Assembly (NCBI GenBank): GCA_964533705.1
Contig: CAZHMN010000016.1
Span: forward strand, 1-44,167
Origin: CAZHMN01 sp964533705
GTDB taxonomy: Bacteria > Electryoneota > B3-LCP
DNA: 44,167 nucleotides
Direction: 5' to 3'
The notes under the pieces are model-generated. The model made no database searches and had not been told where the DNA came from. It saw only the letters and a list, made by a program, of their open reading frames with translations. The first letter of the stretch is position 1, and the number at the start of each line of letters is the position of its first letter. Positions 23,219 to 32,377 of the stretch are shown piece by piece. A program made the position numbers and the translations under genes.

Positions 23219-24634
23219 TTATTGTCTGCGGACCAGCGCTTCTTCTTCGTACCAGTTGGGGCGATAAAGTTCACCTTTCTTGGTCGAATGCACCAGCCTG
23301 TAATCGCCGAAGTTATTGCGGTCAACGAAAACGAACTGGACGCCGCCTTCTATGCTATCGTAATACCAGACCTCATAGGAGCGCGTTTCCAGGTCATGAG
23401 TATGGTACTCGATGTCGTCGGGATTACCGTAGAGAATATACACGCGACCCTGATCCGTTCTCCATCCCGGCCGCCCGAAAATGCTGTACTTCTGAATGGC
23501 GAAATCTCTGCGCTTTTCGAAGGTTCTTCTGTATTCATTGATCGCTGTTGTCGGGTCGGGATCTCGTTCTTTCCAAAATTGAGCGAGAAATTTTCGTTTA
23601 CCTTCCGCGCTAAGTCTTTCCGCTGTGCGCAGCTCTTCATCATTCATCAGGTATTTTAGCTCTGCGATCGCTTCGTCTAATTCATCTTCAGTGTAAGACT
23701 TAAATTCCAGCTCCTCAAGGTCCATAACCGACTTTCCCTTGGCCACCGGAGGGCTAATGAAATCGCCCGGGCGATAGACGAAAAATTTCGTCTGAGTGAC
23801 CGATTCCTGGCCGGTATCGTGATCCTTGGCGATCAACTTGAGGTAGTAGGTTCCGGATTGGAGTGAAGCCACCGAGAAACCATCCACTTCCACCGCGCTG
23901 CTACCGACCTTTTTATGACGTTTTAGAGGAAGGCTTTTAACAATTTCTTTCGTTTCGTCCAGGATCAGGCGCTCCACAGAGTAGTCATTGCCCGGATAGG
24001 CCAAATTGTAGATTTCCGAATAATAGTAGAGCATGGGCAGCGAGGTGCCGTAGATCCGCTCCGGGTTGGGAATTACCAGTAATCCGTTTTTGTAGAACTT
24101 GCTCCCCTCATCACCTTTTTGCAGCTTGGTCGCTAATTCTATATCCGAGATGGCCAAGCTATCTTCGGGAAAGGAATTGAGATTCAGCTTCAAATTCCTG
24201 GTACAGGCCGTAGGGCTCTCACGAGTGGCATTCTGGTTCTGATCAATCACAATTCCTTTGATATTATAGGAACCGGGCAGAAGGTTGTACGCTACGATAT
24301 CGGGTAGCTTCTGCCGGGGCGTTATATCCTCCAACTGCAAGGTGCGATCTATCATTTCCCACGAACTCGAGGCTATAAGAGTATCGGGGGAATGCAATTC
24401 AACGGCGATCTTGTACTTCGCTTCGTAGCCATCCGCGGCTTGAACGAATTTGAGACGATCCCGCTGAATCATGAAGTAGATCTCCAGATATACCAGTCCG
24501 CCTCTCTGCTTAAAAGCGGCCGCATCCAGCGTAAAGAGTTGTTCAGCGGTTGCATTACCGAGCAACAAAGTGCTCAAGAGAAACAGACACAGTAACCGGA
24601 AATACAACTTTTTTGTGAGTATTTTTGCTCGCAT
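23219..24634 (-). CDS. Secreted GWxTD-domain protein
   Basis: Exported protein of unknown function. A signal peptide (LLCLFLLSTLLLGNATA) is followed by a beta-rich region (about 35-295) that looks like immunoglobulin-type or extracellular sandwich repeats, then a C-terminal GWxTD domain (about 310-471). The defining motif is seen as GRPGWRTDQGRVYILYG with GWRTD at 390-394, preceded by FWKERDPDPTT. This uncharacterised domain is known from Acidobacteria, Gemmatimonadota and FCB-related phyla and was defined by the motif. It lies 15 nt after smc and 21 nt before the NatA-like ATPase, so it is likely co-transcribed with both. No catalytic role can be proposed from the sequence. Confidence 0.9.
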   Translation of the reverse strand: MRAKILTKKLYFRLLCLFLLSTLLLGNATAEQLFTLDAAAFKQRGGLVYLEIYFMIQRDRLKFVQAADGYEAKYKIAVELHSPDTLIASSSWEMIDRTLQLEDITPRQKLPDIVAYNLLPGSYNIKGIVIDQNQNATRESPTACTRNLKLNLNSFPEDSLAISDIELATKLQKGDEGSKFYKNGLLVIPNPERIYGTSLPMLYYYSEIYNLAYPGNDYSVERLILDETKEIVKSLPLKRHKKVGSSAVEVDGFSVASLQSGTYYLKLIAKDHDTGQESVTQTKFFVYRPGDFISPPVAKGKSVMDLEELEFKSYTEDELDEAIAELKYLMNDEELRTAERLSAEGKRKFLAQFWKERDPDPTTAINEYRRTFEKRRDFAIQKYSIFGRPGWRTDQGRVYILYGNPDDIEYHTHDLETRSYEVWYYDSIEGGVQFVFVDRNNFGDYRLVHSTKKGELYRPNWYEEEALVRRQ

Positions 24635-24649
24635 TTTTTCTAACCTAAC

Positions 24650-27600
24650 TTAATTTAACTGCACAGGCACAACCTTGGAAATCCCGTCATCTTCCATCGT
24701 AACGCCAAGTAGATTTTCAGCCACCTCCATCGTCCGCTTGTTATGCGTGACGACGAGAAACTGCGTTTGCGGAGAAAGCTTCTCCAGAAGATGGCAGAAA
24801 CGCATGGTGTTTTCATCATCCAAGGGAGCATCCACTTCATCGAGGATGCAGAAAGGGCTGGGTTTTTCCATGTAGACGGCGAAGAGCAGAGCGATCGCCG
24901 TCAGTGCTTTTTCTCCACCCGAAAGTAGAGAGAGCGATCCGATCTTTTTGTTCCCCGGTGTTGCCAGAATCTCGATCTGCGCTTCCAGCGGATCATCTTC
25001 GGCGAGTCGAAAATCGGCTTCACCTCCCTCAAAAATCTGCTGGAAGACCTCCCTGAAGTTGCTGCGGATACGTTCGAAGCCGGCGTTGAATTTGTCAGCC
25101 GCTTCTTTGTTAAGGGTTTTCACTGTCTGTTCCAGACTCATTTCAGCTTCGTCCAGGTCGCGAATCTGATCGCTTAAGAAATCCAGACGTTTTTTCTGTT
25201 CTTCATATTCTCTTTCCGCGGCCAAGTTGAGCGGCTCCATGGACAATATTTTTCTCTCCAATTCAGCCAACTTTCCAGAATCAGCAGGTTCATCCTTGAT
25301 CTCATCAAGATCAATTCCTTCAAGTTTTGCGCGTTCTTCCTTCAAAGACGACTCGATTTGAACCTTCTCTAATTGAACTTGATGAATTTGCCTTGAAATT
25401 TCTTCCATATTAGACCTGAGATCCCGGACTTGAGAGCCGCCGCTTCTTTGTTCTTCCTGTTTCGCCCGGCGGGTGGAATCAATCCCCTCTAAACCATCGC
25501 GCAACTCTTCAACCTTAGCGCCAGCCTCAGTGACCTTTTCCTTCAATAATTCGAGCTCTTCGTTCAGGTGACGTTCCTTAACCGAGAAAGATTCCTTCTC
25601 GCCGGCGAGAGCATCCAATCCTTCCGCCAGCCGCCGACGGCGCTGTTCCAACTCAGAGACACGATCCTGAGCTCGTACGACTTCAGCCCCGGCTCTCTCG
25701 AATTCGATCTGGGCTTCAGCCAGGGCTTGTCTCGCTCCCTCCCTCCGGTCCAGGGCAGTTGCCTCAGATTCCTGCTGCAACCGCAAAGACTTTTCCAGTT
25801 CCTCCATCTGTTCGAGTGCCGAATTCAACTCACCCTTTTGAGCCTCTTCATCGGAGCTCAGCTTTTCCAACGTAGCGGGAATTTCAGCCGCCTCCCGGTG
25901 CAGTTGCTCTAACAGGAGGTTTGAGCTTGCTATCTGCGCTTCAAATTGTAACTTCCTGCCCGTCTCCCGATCCAGGGAAAGCTGCTTTTCCTTCAGAGCC
26001 CTCAAAAACGAATCGCGTTCCGAAGCTAAAGTCGCCAGCTCTGCGGTCGCTTCTGCGATGCTCTCCTGAAGTCCCAAAAGCCGATTTTCAATAATGTGCA
26101 ATTGTCCTGCCAATTCCTTCAAGTTTTCGGAAACTCCCAGGGCTTTGGGAGGAGCATCTGCTGACGTCCCTACAATCCATAGTCCCTTGCCGTCGGTAAA
26201 TTCACCCGCCAAGGTAACCAGTGAGATCGAATTCTGAGCCGCTTGTGCTGTAAGGCTCTGCATTTCTTCAATAGATTGATAAAGCACAGTATTTCGCAGG
26301 AAACTGCGAATCCAATCGGAAACAGTCGAGCTCCCCTCAATGCAATCCGCCAGGGGTTTTCCTCCGGTCTTTTCTGCGAAGGATCGCACCGATGAAAGAT
26401 CGAAAGATGGGGCTTTCCCCAACAGCAATGCGGCACGACCGACGCTCTTGTTTCTCAAGTAGTCCAGTAGCGTTTCGAAACTCTCTTCCCCCAAAACCGC
26501 TCGTGAGAAGGCCATTCCTTGAAGGGAACTTTCCACGGCTCTGACATATTTCGCATCAACCTGTAGTTCGTCCGCAAGCGTGGCGCTGATGACTTCCGGG
26601 AATTGGGACGCTAAGGCGGAACCGCCCGAATACAGCGGTGAAGTCCGGCGGTGCAATTCATTGAAGTGTTCGATCTGCAAAGCGACGCGATCTCGCGCCG
26701 CGTTGGCCTGATCACGTTCGTGTTCGAGGCTGCGGATCTTCTCTCGGAGGGCTTCTGTTTCCGTTTCAATTTTCAGCTTAGCAGACCGCAGTTTCTGCAG
26801 TTCCCCGGATAATTCCTCAAGGTTGGCTTCCGACTGCACCAGTTCCGCTCTTTTCTTATCAATATCTGCGCGGATGCTGCTTTGACGCTGTTCCAGATCC
26901 TCTAAACGCGCTTTTAAAGTTCTTATCGAAGCTCTGCGCCCTTCAGAGGCTCGAATCGCGGAGGATTCTCGGGCTCGCAAGTCATTTAATTTTTCCCCCG
27001 TAGCAATGGATTCGGCTCTGGCTCTCTTGAATTTCTCATCTTCTTCCCGGAATGCCGCCTGCTTCTCTTTCAGTCTTTCTTCCAGTGCAGGCTGCGCTGA
27101 GCGGCTTTTTTCCAGCACCTCGTTGGCGGCCAGGATATGTTGCTCTGCAGCTTTTAATTCAGCCGAAATTCTCTCCGTTTCCTCCTGATTTTTCTCTCGC
27201 CTCCACTCATTCAAACGGATCTCTTCTTCCACTCGATTCTTCTCTTGCAAGGCGGATTGATAGCTGGATTGCGCCTCGTTAAACTGGCGTGAAAGTTCCT
27301 GTCGTTGGTTCTCCAACTGAAGCAGTTCCTGCTCAGCCCGCATGGCTTCCGTTTCAGCGGAGCCTAAATCGCCGGAGGTTTTCTGTACGCGCTCCTGTAA
27401 TTTTTCCAGGGAATCATCAAGGGGCCCGAGTTGTTTTTCAAGTTCATGCACTCGAGCGAGAACGATGGCCAACCTGATGCGCTTCGCTTTTTCCTGATAG
27501 CGCTTATAGGCCCTAACTCTGGCGACCTGGCGTTTAAGGCTGTTCACTTGCCTTTCCACTTCGGCCAGAACGTCGAAAACCCTTTCCCGATCCTGGCGAG

Positions 27601-28150
27601 CATCGACCAGACGGCGGAGGGCTTCCTTGCGTCGCACCTTGTAACGGGTGATGCCGGTCGCCTGGTCGAGGAGACGGCGCAGTTCGTTGGGATCTTCGCT
27701 GATAATGCCCTCGACCATTTTCAGTTCGATAATGCTGTAAGTATCAGGCCCGACGCCGGTGTCCATGAACAGGTCAACCAGATCTTTCAGACGGCATACG
27801 GTCTTGTTCAGCAGGTACTCCGACTTTCCAGAACGGAACAAACGGCGGGTAACCGTCACCTCTTCATATTCCACCGGCAGTTTACCGTGTCGGTCGTGTA
27901 ACGTCAGGCTGATTTCCGCCATGCCCAGCGGGCGACGCTTCTGAGTTCCGCCGAAGATGACGTTCTCCATTCTCTCAGAACGGAGGGCGGCTTCCCGTTG
28001 TTCTCCCAGCACCCAGCGAACTGCGTCAACCAGATTGCTCTTGCCGCAGCCGTTGGGGCCTACAATGGCGGTAACTCCCGGAGCGAAGTTAATGCGCGTG
28101 CGCTGTGCAAAGGATTTGAACCCAAACAGGTCAATCGAGCTTAAGTACAT
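24650..28150 (-). CDS. smc: Chromosome segregation ATPase SMC
   Basis: Structural maintenance of chromosomes protein for DNA condensation and origin segregation. N-terminal ATPase half with Walker A GPNGCGKS (31-38) and the typical start YLSSIDLFGFKSFA; two long coiled-coil arms (about 170-500 and 670-1010); a hinge domain (about 505-660, with YVRAVESSLQGMAF); and a C-terminal ATPase half with signature LSLLSGGEKAL and Walker B CILDEVDAPLDD. The length of 1166 residues is normal. The start is set by the conserved N terminus; no clear ribosome site precedes ATG 28150. scpA and scpB are not nearby. It is followed closely by the GWxTD gene. Confidence 0.98.
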   Translation of the reverse strand: MYLSSIDLFGFKSFAQRTRINFAPGVTAIVGPNGCGKSNLVDAVRWVLGEQREAALRSERMENVIFGGTQKRRPLGMAEISLTLHDRHGKLPVEYEEVTVTRRLFRSGKSEYLLNKTVCRLKDLVDLFMDTGVGPDTYSIIELKMVEGIISEDPNELRRLLDQATGITRYKVRRKEALRRLVDARQDRERVFDVLAEVERQVNSLKRQVARVRAYKRYQEKAKRIRLAIVLARVHELEKQLGPLDDSLEKLQERVQKTSGDLGSAETEAMRAEQELLQLENQRQELSRQFNEAQSSYQSALQEKNRVEEEIRLNEWRREKNQEETERISAELKAAEQHILAANEVLEKSRSAQPALEERLKEKQAAFREEDEKFKRARAESIATGEKLNDLRARESSAIRASEGRRASIRTLKARLEDLEQRQSSIRADIDKKRAELVQSEANLEELSGELQKLRSAKLKIETETEALREKIRSLEHERDQANAARDRVALQIEHFNELHRRTSPLYSGGSALASQFPEVISATLADELQVDAKYVRAVESSLQGMAFSRAVLGEESFETLLDYLRNKSVGRAALLLGKAPSFDLSSVRSFAEKTGGKPLADCIEGSSTVSDWIRSFLRNTVLYQSIEEMQSLTAQAAQNSISLVTLAGEFTDGKGLWIVGTSADAPPKALGVSENLKELAGQLHIIENRLLGLQESIAEATAELATLASERDSFLRALKEKQLSLDRETGRKLQFEAQIASSNLLLEQLHREAAEIPATLEKLSSDEEAQKGELNSALEQMEELEKSLRLQQESEATALDRREGARQALAEAQIEFERAGAEVVRAQDRVSELEQRRRRLAEGLDALAGEKESFSVKERHLNEELELLKEKVTEAGAKVEELRDGLEGIDSTRRAKQEEQRSGGSQVRDLRSNMEEISRQIHQVQLEKVQIESSLKEERAKLEGIDLDEIKDEPADSGKLAELERKILSMEPLNLAAEREYEEQKKRLDFLSDQIRDLDEAEMSLEQTVKTLNKEAADKFNAGFERIRSNFREVFQQIFEGGEADFRLAEDDPLEAQIEILATPGNKKIGSLSLLSGGEKALTAIALLFAVYMEKPSPFCILDEVDAPLDDENTMRFCHLLEKLSPQTQFLVVTHNKRTMEVAENLLGVTMEDDGISKVVPVQLN

Positions 28151-28285
28151 TGAAGGTCTGTGAATATGTTAGGGATGGTCGTCTATTTCGATGCAAGAAG
28201 GTAGAGTCTCTCTCTAAAGCTGACGCGATTTGGCCGCAGTCGCTCTCAGGGAGGGCCCACTGCACATCCGCCGGGGTGCGCACGA

Positions 28286-28486
28286 TCAGCCCTTCAGATC
28301 CGGTTTGTCGTGCTCTTCCCGGTCAATAGCATCCAAGTCTATTTCCCGCTTAATATCCTGCGATGCCTTTTGCAGTTCGCGCACTCCTTTGCCGATATTG
28401 CGGAGAATGCCGGGAAGCTGTTTCCCCCCGAATAATATCAACACGGCCACAATAATGAGCAGCAGTTCCGATCCACCTGGCATCAT
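28286..28486 (-). CDS. tatA: Sec-independent translocase subunit TatA
   Basis: Pore-forming subunit of the twin-arginine export system in the cytoplasmic membrane. Short 66-residue protein with one N-terminal transmembrane helix (ELLLIIVAVLILF), the FGGKQLPGI hinge and an amphipathic helix (RNIGKGVRELQKAS), then a charged tail. It overlaps the stop of tatC by four bases (ATGA), so the order is tatC-tatA, the reverse of the common arrangement. No tatB-like gene is present; many bacteria work with TatA and TatC alone. A 135-nt gap without evident features separates it from smc. Confidence 0.96.
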   Translation of the reverse strand: MMPGGSELLLIIVAVLILFGGKQLPGILRNIGKGVRELQKASQDIKREIDLDAIDREEHDKPDLKG

Positions 28487-29259
28487 GATGATCCCCGCAC
28501 CGGCAATGCTTGTTCCTTCTGGTACTTTTTATACGCGAAGACAGCGATAAAAATGCTCAATTCGTACAGGATAATCAAGGGAACAGTCAGAACAATCATG
28601 GTAAAAATATCGGGCGGGGTGATCACTGCAGCCAATATCATGAAAATGATGATGGCATAGCGCCTTTTACCGCGCAAGAATTCCGGTGTAACAATCCCCA
28701 GGCGAGCCAGGAAATAGATAACCAGCGGCAGTTCGAAGACCAGACCAAAAGCCAGCATAATGCGCACGACAAAATCCACGTACTTGCCGAAAGACCAGGC
28801 ATTTACGATCTGTTCGCCGCCGAAAGAGAGGAAAAAGCGAGTGGCGTAGGGCAGAACCAGGAACGAGAAGGCGGCGCCGGCTAAGAAACTGAATGTCGAA
28901 GTGAGAACGACCGGGATGACGAAGCGCCTTTCTTTCGGGTATAATCCCGGCGCCACGAAGCGCCAAAATTGATAGAAGACGGCCGGTGAAGCTAACAGCA
29001 GCCCCCCCGCCAATGCTAACTTCAAGCGTACGATGAATCCTTCCGTGGGCGCCAGGTACGCCAGCGGAGTGCCTTCGCCAGGGAAGAAGGTTTCGATTAA
29101 CAAATCCTGAACGGTCGGAACGAAAAAATAGGCGATACAGAGACCGCCGGTCACGAATAAAAGAGCTTTGATCAGGCGGCCGCGCAACTCTTCCAGGTGA
29201 TCCCAGAAGGTCATGACTGGAGTATCGTCCTGCTCCCGATTATTGGAATCCGCAGCCAT
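28483..29259 (-). CDS. tatC: Sec-independent translocase subunit TatC
   Basis: Receptor for twin-arginine signal peptides. A hydrophilic N-terminal extension (MAADSNNREQDDTPV) is followed by the conserved MTFWDHLEELRGRL element and six hydrophobic helices, with the YQFWRFVAPGLYPKERR loop typical of the family. The length of 258 is standard. It starts 4 nt after the purQ stop, putting protein export in the same transcription unit as purine synthesis. Confidence 0.97.
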   Translation of the reverse strand: MAADSNNREQDDTPVMTFWDHLEELRGRLIKALLFVTGGLCIAYFFVPTVQDLLIETFFPGEGTPLAYLAPTEGFIVRLKLALAGGLLLASPAVFYQFWRFVAPGLYPKERRFVIPVVLTSTFSFLAGAAFSFLVLPYATRFFLSFGGEQIVNAWSFGKYVDFVVRIMLAFGLVFELPLVIYFLARLGIVTPEFLRGKRRYAIIIFMILAAVITPPDIFTMIVLTVPLIILYELSIFIAVFAYKKYQKEQALPVRGSS

Positions 29260-29263
29260 ATTT

Positions 29264-29953
29264 CTAAGAAAACGCTGTTGTTATGCTTAGAAACAGCGCT
29301 CGACCGTCCGTTCCCCCCAATCTGGAGTTCATCCGCCTTTCCGGGTGCGGCATCATCCCCATGACGTTGCCCTCTGCGCTGCAAATGCCGGCGATTTCTT
29401 TTATAGAACCGTTAGGATTCCACTCAGGACCGCTCCGGCCGTCGGGGCTGCAATATCGAAAAAGCACTCTCTTTTCAGCCTCCAACTCCTGCAAAACCTC
29501 GGTGGGAGCATAATATTTTCCTTGCCCATGAGCGATGGGCAGCACGATCACGTCACCGGAATTGAACTTATGGGTAAAAGCAGATTCACGGTGTTCCACG
29601 CGCAGGGAAACCGGGCGGTGCCTGAAACGGAGCGAATCATTGCGCAGCAGAGCACCGGGGAGCAGGCCAATTTCCGTCAGCATCTGGAATCCGTTGCAGA
29701 TACCGATGACCGGCCGCCCCTTCTTCGCATGCTGAACGACGGCATCCATGATGGGCGAGAAGCGGGCGATAGCCCCGGCCCGTAGATAATCCCCGTAAGA
29801 AAATCCTCCGGGCAGAATGATACAGTCGGAACCTTCCAGATCGCGCTGCCGGTGCCAGAGGAAACTGACCGGAAATCCCAATTCATGCTTTAAGCCCCAG
29901 TAGCAGTCGTAATCGCAGTTTGATCCGGGGAAAACAACGATTCCAAAGTGCAA
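29264..29953 (-). CDS. purQ: Phosphoribosylformylglycinamidine synthase, glutaminase subunit PurQ
   Basis: Class I glutamine amidotransferase that supplies ammonia to PurL in purine synthesis. Nucleophile C86 lies in VIGICNGFQML; the His-Glu pair is in GMMPHPERR near the C terminus; the N terminus FGIVVFPGSNCDYD is typical. The length of 229 is normal. It starts one base after the purS stop, as expected for the small-subunit form of the PurLQS complex. The PurL subunit gene is not in the window. Confidence 0.98.
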   Translation of the reverse strand: MHFGIVVFPGSNCDYDCYWGLKHELGFPVSFLWHRQRDLEGSDCIILPGGFSYGDYLRAGAIARFSPIMDAVVQHAKKGRPVIGICNGFQMLTEIGLLPGALLRNDSLRFRHRPVSLRVEHRESAFTHKFNSGDVIVLPIAHGQGKYYAPTEVLQELEAEKRVLFRYCSPDGRSGPEWNPNGSIKEIAGICSAEGNVMGMMPHPERRMNSRLGGTDGRALFLSITTAFS

Positions 29954-29954
29954 T

Positions 29955-30200
29955 TCAGCTCTCCGTGATTTCGACCCTGTAGGACTCCACGTTGATATTG
30001 GCCAGGAGCCGCCGGCACATCTCTTCTAAGCGTTGGTGGGGATCTTCACCCGGACGGGGTTTCAGCTCCAGGGTGATGTACTTTCCCACCCTGACGTCCT
30101 GAACTTCATCATAGCCCAAATCGCGCAGGGCGTTTCCCACGGCTTTCCCCTGAGGATCGAGGATGTCCGGCTTCGGTGTGATATACACTAATGCAGTCAT
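29955..30200 (-). CDS. purS: Phosphoribosylformylglycinamidine synthase subunit PurS
   Basis: Small 81-residue subunit that bridges PurQ and PurL in the Gram-positive/archaeal-type FGAM synthase complex. Seen: YITPKPDILDPQGKAV and GYDEVQDVRVGKYI, both characteristic of the family. It is one base from purQ and 36 nt after pssA. Its presence indicates a three-subunit enzyme rather than the fused PurL of gammaproteobacteria. Confidence 0.96.
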   Translation of the reverse strand: MTALVYITPKPDILDPQGKAVGNALRDLGYDEVQDVRVGKYITLELKPRPGEDPHQRLEEMCRRLLANINVESYRVEITES

Positions 30201-30236
30201 CAGAGATTATTTGGATTTGGATGAGATGGCATCACT

Positions 30237-30977
30237 TTAAATGACAGGTTCATCTTCGTAGATCTCTTCAAGTTCCTCTTCCGCATTGAGACCGAAGATA
30301 GAGTTCACCAACCCTTTAAGCACGTAAATCAGCATCAGAGGGAAAAACAGGACGGAGGGCTTGATGGCGACCAGAATTATCCCGGCAAAGATGAAAATCA
30401 ACTTCAGCATGTTTTTACGGGTATCCCGAATAGTAAAGCGTGGCATGGTGTCATAGTGGACGTGGCTCAGCATGAGCAAAGCCAGTGATATCACCAGGGG
30501 CAGGAGCATGACTTCAAGATGGAATCCATCCCAAAGCGCGAAGTTAAACAAAATAAAGGTGACCAGCGTATTAGCCATCATCGGAATGGGCAGACCGTCG
30601 TAGGTCTTCTTTTCGGTCGTGGTCGCAGTCAGGTTGAAGCGAGCCAATCGCATAACGCCGAAGAATAGCGGTATCGAGGCCAGAATGACTCCAGGAAAGC
30701 CGAATTTGTGAAATGAGATTGAGTAGAGAAGCACGGAAGGTGCAACGCCGAAGGATACGACGTCCACAAGGCTATCCAGCTCAATGCCGATCTCGGACGA
30801 ACATCTCGTGAAACGAGCCAGTTTTCCATCTAATCCATCACAGATGGAGGCGAATAGAATCAACCAGCACGCCATCAGGTAATTGCCCTGGATCACCTGC
30901 AGGATCGCCCAGAAACCGAAGAACAGATTTCCAGCGGTCAACAGATTGGCTGCCCATTTCCACTCACTTCTTTTCAT
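30237..30977 (-). CDS. pssA: CDP-diacylglycerol-serine O-phosphatidyltransferase
   Basis: Membrane enzyme making phosphatidylserine from CDP-diacylglycerol and serine. The CDP-alcohol phosphotransferase signature DG-x2-AR-x8-G-x3-D-x3-D is complete (DGKLAR, then G, LDSLVD). Several hydrophobic helices and a 246-residue length match the type II (Bacillus-like) enzyme. Start choice: ATG 30977 has GGAG 6 nt upstream; an in-frame TTG lies at 30989. It overlaps psd by 14 nt, so substrate and product enzymes of the phosphatidylethanolamine pathway are translationally linked. The acidic C-terminal tail (EEELEEIYEDEP) is unremarkable. Confidence 0.95.
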   Translation of the reverse strand: MKRSEWKWAANLLTAGNLFFGFWAILQVIQGNYLMACWLILFASICDGLDGKLARFTRCSSEIGIELDSLVDVVSFGVAPSVLLYSISFHKFGFPGVILASIPLFFGVMRLARFNLTATTTEKKTYDGLPIPMMANTLVTFILFNFALWDGFHLEVMLLPLVISLALLMLSHVHYDTMPRFTIRDTRKNMLKLIFIFAGIILVAIKPSVLFFPLMLIYVLKGLVNSIFGLNAEEELEEIYEDEPVI

Positions 30978-31620
30978 ATAAGACTCCAATCACCGTTTCC
31001 CCGGCTCGTACCTTTTGACCTTTACTCACATCCAGCATAGACCCCGGCGGCAGATATAAATCCAGGCGGGAGCCGAAGCGAATCATCCCGAATCGCTCTC
31101 CGGTTTGTACCTGTTGCCCTTCCTTTAAATGGCAGACAATGCGTCGCGCCAGCCACCCTGCAACCTGCACACATTCCACCGAGCCACAGGACGTTTCAAT
31201 GGCGATGCGCTGTTGCTCGTTCAATAAACTGGCTTTCGAATGAAACGCGGTTAAAAACCTCCCTCGATTGTACTCCAGCCTCTGTATTACTCCTCCAATG
31301 GGAATGCGATTTACGTGAACGTCCAGAAGCGACATGAAGATGGAGACCTTTCGTCGAGCCTCGTCAGGATTCAGTCCCTCCGCAACGTCCTTGATTTCGA
31401 GTATTCTGCCATCGGCCGGTGAAACCACTGCCCCGGGAATATCAGGTATGCACCGCTCGGGATCACGAAAGAAGAGCGCCGTTAGAATAAAAAGGATGAA
31501 AATCAGAACCGCCACCCACAACAACGCCCGGCTTTGCAAAGCTGCGGCCAGGATCGCCACAATCAGGCACGCGCCCGCCAGCGTCCCCCAGACATCTTTT
31601 CCTTCCGGTGCCAGCCTCAT
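30964..31620 (-). CDS. psd: Phosphatidylserine decarboxylase (short form)
   Basis: Decarboxylates phosphatidylserine to phosphatidylethanolamine. The pro-enzyme cleaves itself before a Ser that becomes the pyruvoyl group; this is S184 in RFGSRLDLYLP. The catalytic VSPADGRI segment and MSLLDVHVNRIP are also present. Two N-terminal hydrophobic stretches (about 12-50) anchor it to the membrane. The 218-residue length is that of the short archaeal/Bacteroidota-like class. It overlaps purC by one base upstream and pssA by 14 nt downstream. Confidence 0.96.
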   Translation of the reverse strand: MRLAPEGKDVWGTLAGACLIVAILAAALQSRALLWVAVLIFILFILTALFFRDPERCIPDIPGAVVSPADGRILEIKDVAEGLNPDEARRKVSIFMSLLDVHVNRIPIGGVIQRLEYNRGRFLTAFHSKASLLNEQQRIAIETSCGSVECVQVAGWLARRIVCHLKEGQQVQTGERFGMIRFGSRLDLYLPPGSMLDVSKGQKVRAGETVIGVLYEKK

Positions 31621-32342
31621 CAGGCGTTGATAATGCGATCACGCAATTCCAGGTAAGCTTTATCCACTCCGCCCATGTCGTGGCGAAAGCGGTCTTTGTC
31701 CAGTTTTTTATGAGTCTTCTTATCCCAGATCCGACATGTGTCGGGACTGATTTCATCGGCTAAGAAGATTTCCCCGCCCCGCTTGCCGAACTCGAGCTTG
31801 AAATCTACCAACACGAGGTTTCGCCGATCGAAGAATGATTTCAGGATGGCGTTCACTTTAGAGGCGATGCGGTTGATCGCTTTCGTTTCGTCGGGGGTGG
31901 CGTACCCGAAAGCATAAGCATGATACTCGTTGATCATGGGATCATGCAGTTCGTCGTTTTTCAGATAGTATTCCAGGACGGGATACTCCATGATCGTACC
32001 TTCGGGTATCTTGTATCGGGCGCACAGGCTCCCTGCTGCCACGTTGCGCAACACGATTTCTACCGGAATGATGTCCAATTTCCGGACGATCATTTCGTTC
32101 GCTGAGAGTACTTCGAAAAAATGCGTCGGGATGTGGTAATTTTCCAAATATTCGAAGAGAAAAGCTGAGATAGTGTTGTTGATCTCACCCTTGTGAGGAA
32201 TAACGCCCTTCTTGGCACCATCGAAGGCCGTGGCATCATCCTTGAACTCCTGGATGAGTTTATCTTCCTCAGTCGTCAGATACAGTTTCTTCGCTTTTCC
32301 CTCGTAAAGCAGCTCTTTTTTCTGAAATTTCTGCAAGGCCAT
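31620..32342 (-). CDS. purC: Phosphoribosylaminoimidazole-succinocarboxamide synthase
   Basis: SAICAR synthetase of purine synthesis, joining CAIR and aspartate with ATP. Family features: LLYEGKAKKLY near the start, IPVEIVLRNVAAGSL, LVLVDFKLEFGK and ADEISPDTCRIWD. About 240 residues, the standard length. The start is uncertain: ATG 32342 gives the usual N terminus but the AGGAG element is only 2 nt away; GTG codons at 32345, 32357 and 32360 are in frame alternatives. It starts 35 nt after purB and overlaps psd by 1 nt (TGATG). Confidence 0.96.
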   Translation of the reverse strand: MALQKFQKKELLYEGKAKKLYLTTEEDKLIQEFKDDATAFDGAKKGVIPHKGEINNTISAFLFEYLENYHIPTHFFEVLSANEMIVRKLDIIPVEIVLRNVAAGSLCARYKIPEGTIMEYPVLEYYLKNDELHDPMINEYHAYAFGYATPDETKAINRIASKVNAILKSFFDRRNLVLVDFKLEFGKRGGEIFLADEISPDTCRIWDKKTHKKLDKDRFRHDMGGVDKAYLELRDRIINA

Positions 32343-32377
32343 CACTCCTTTTGTCACCACTAATGATCAGTTGCTCC

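Noticed and set aside
27431..27901. Plus-strand open frame of 156 codons
   Set aside because: Antisense to the conserved N-terminal part of smc; no domain seen.
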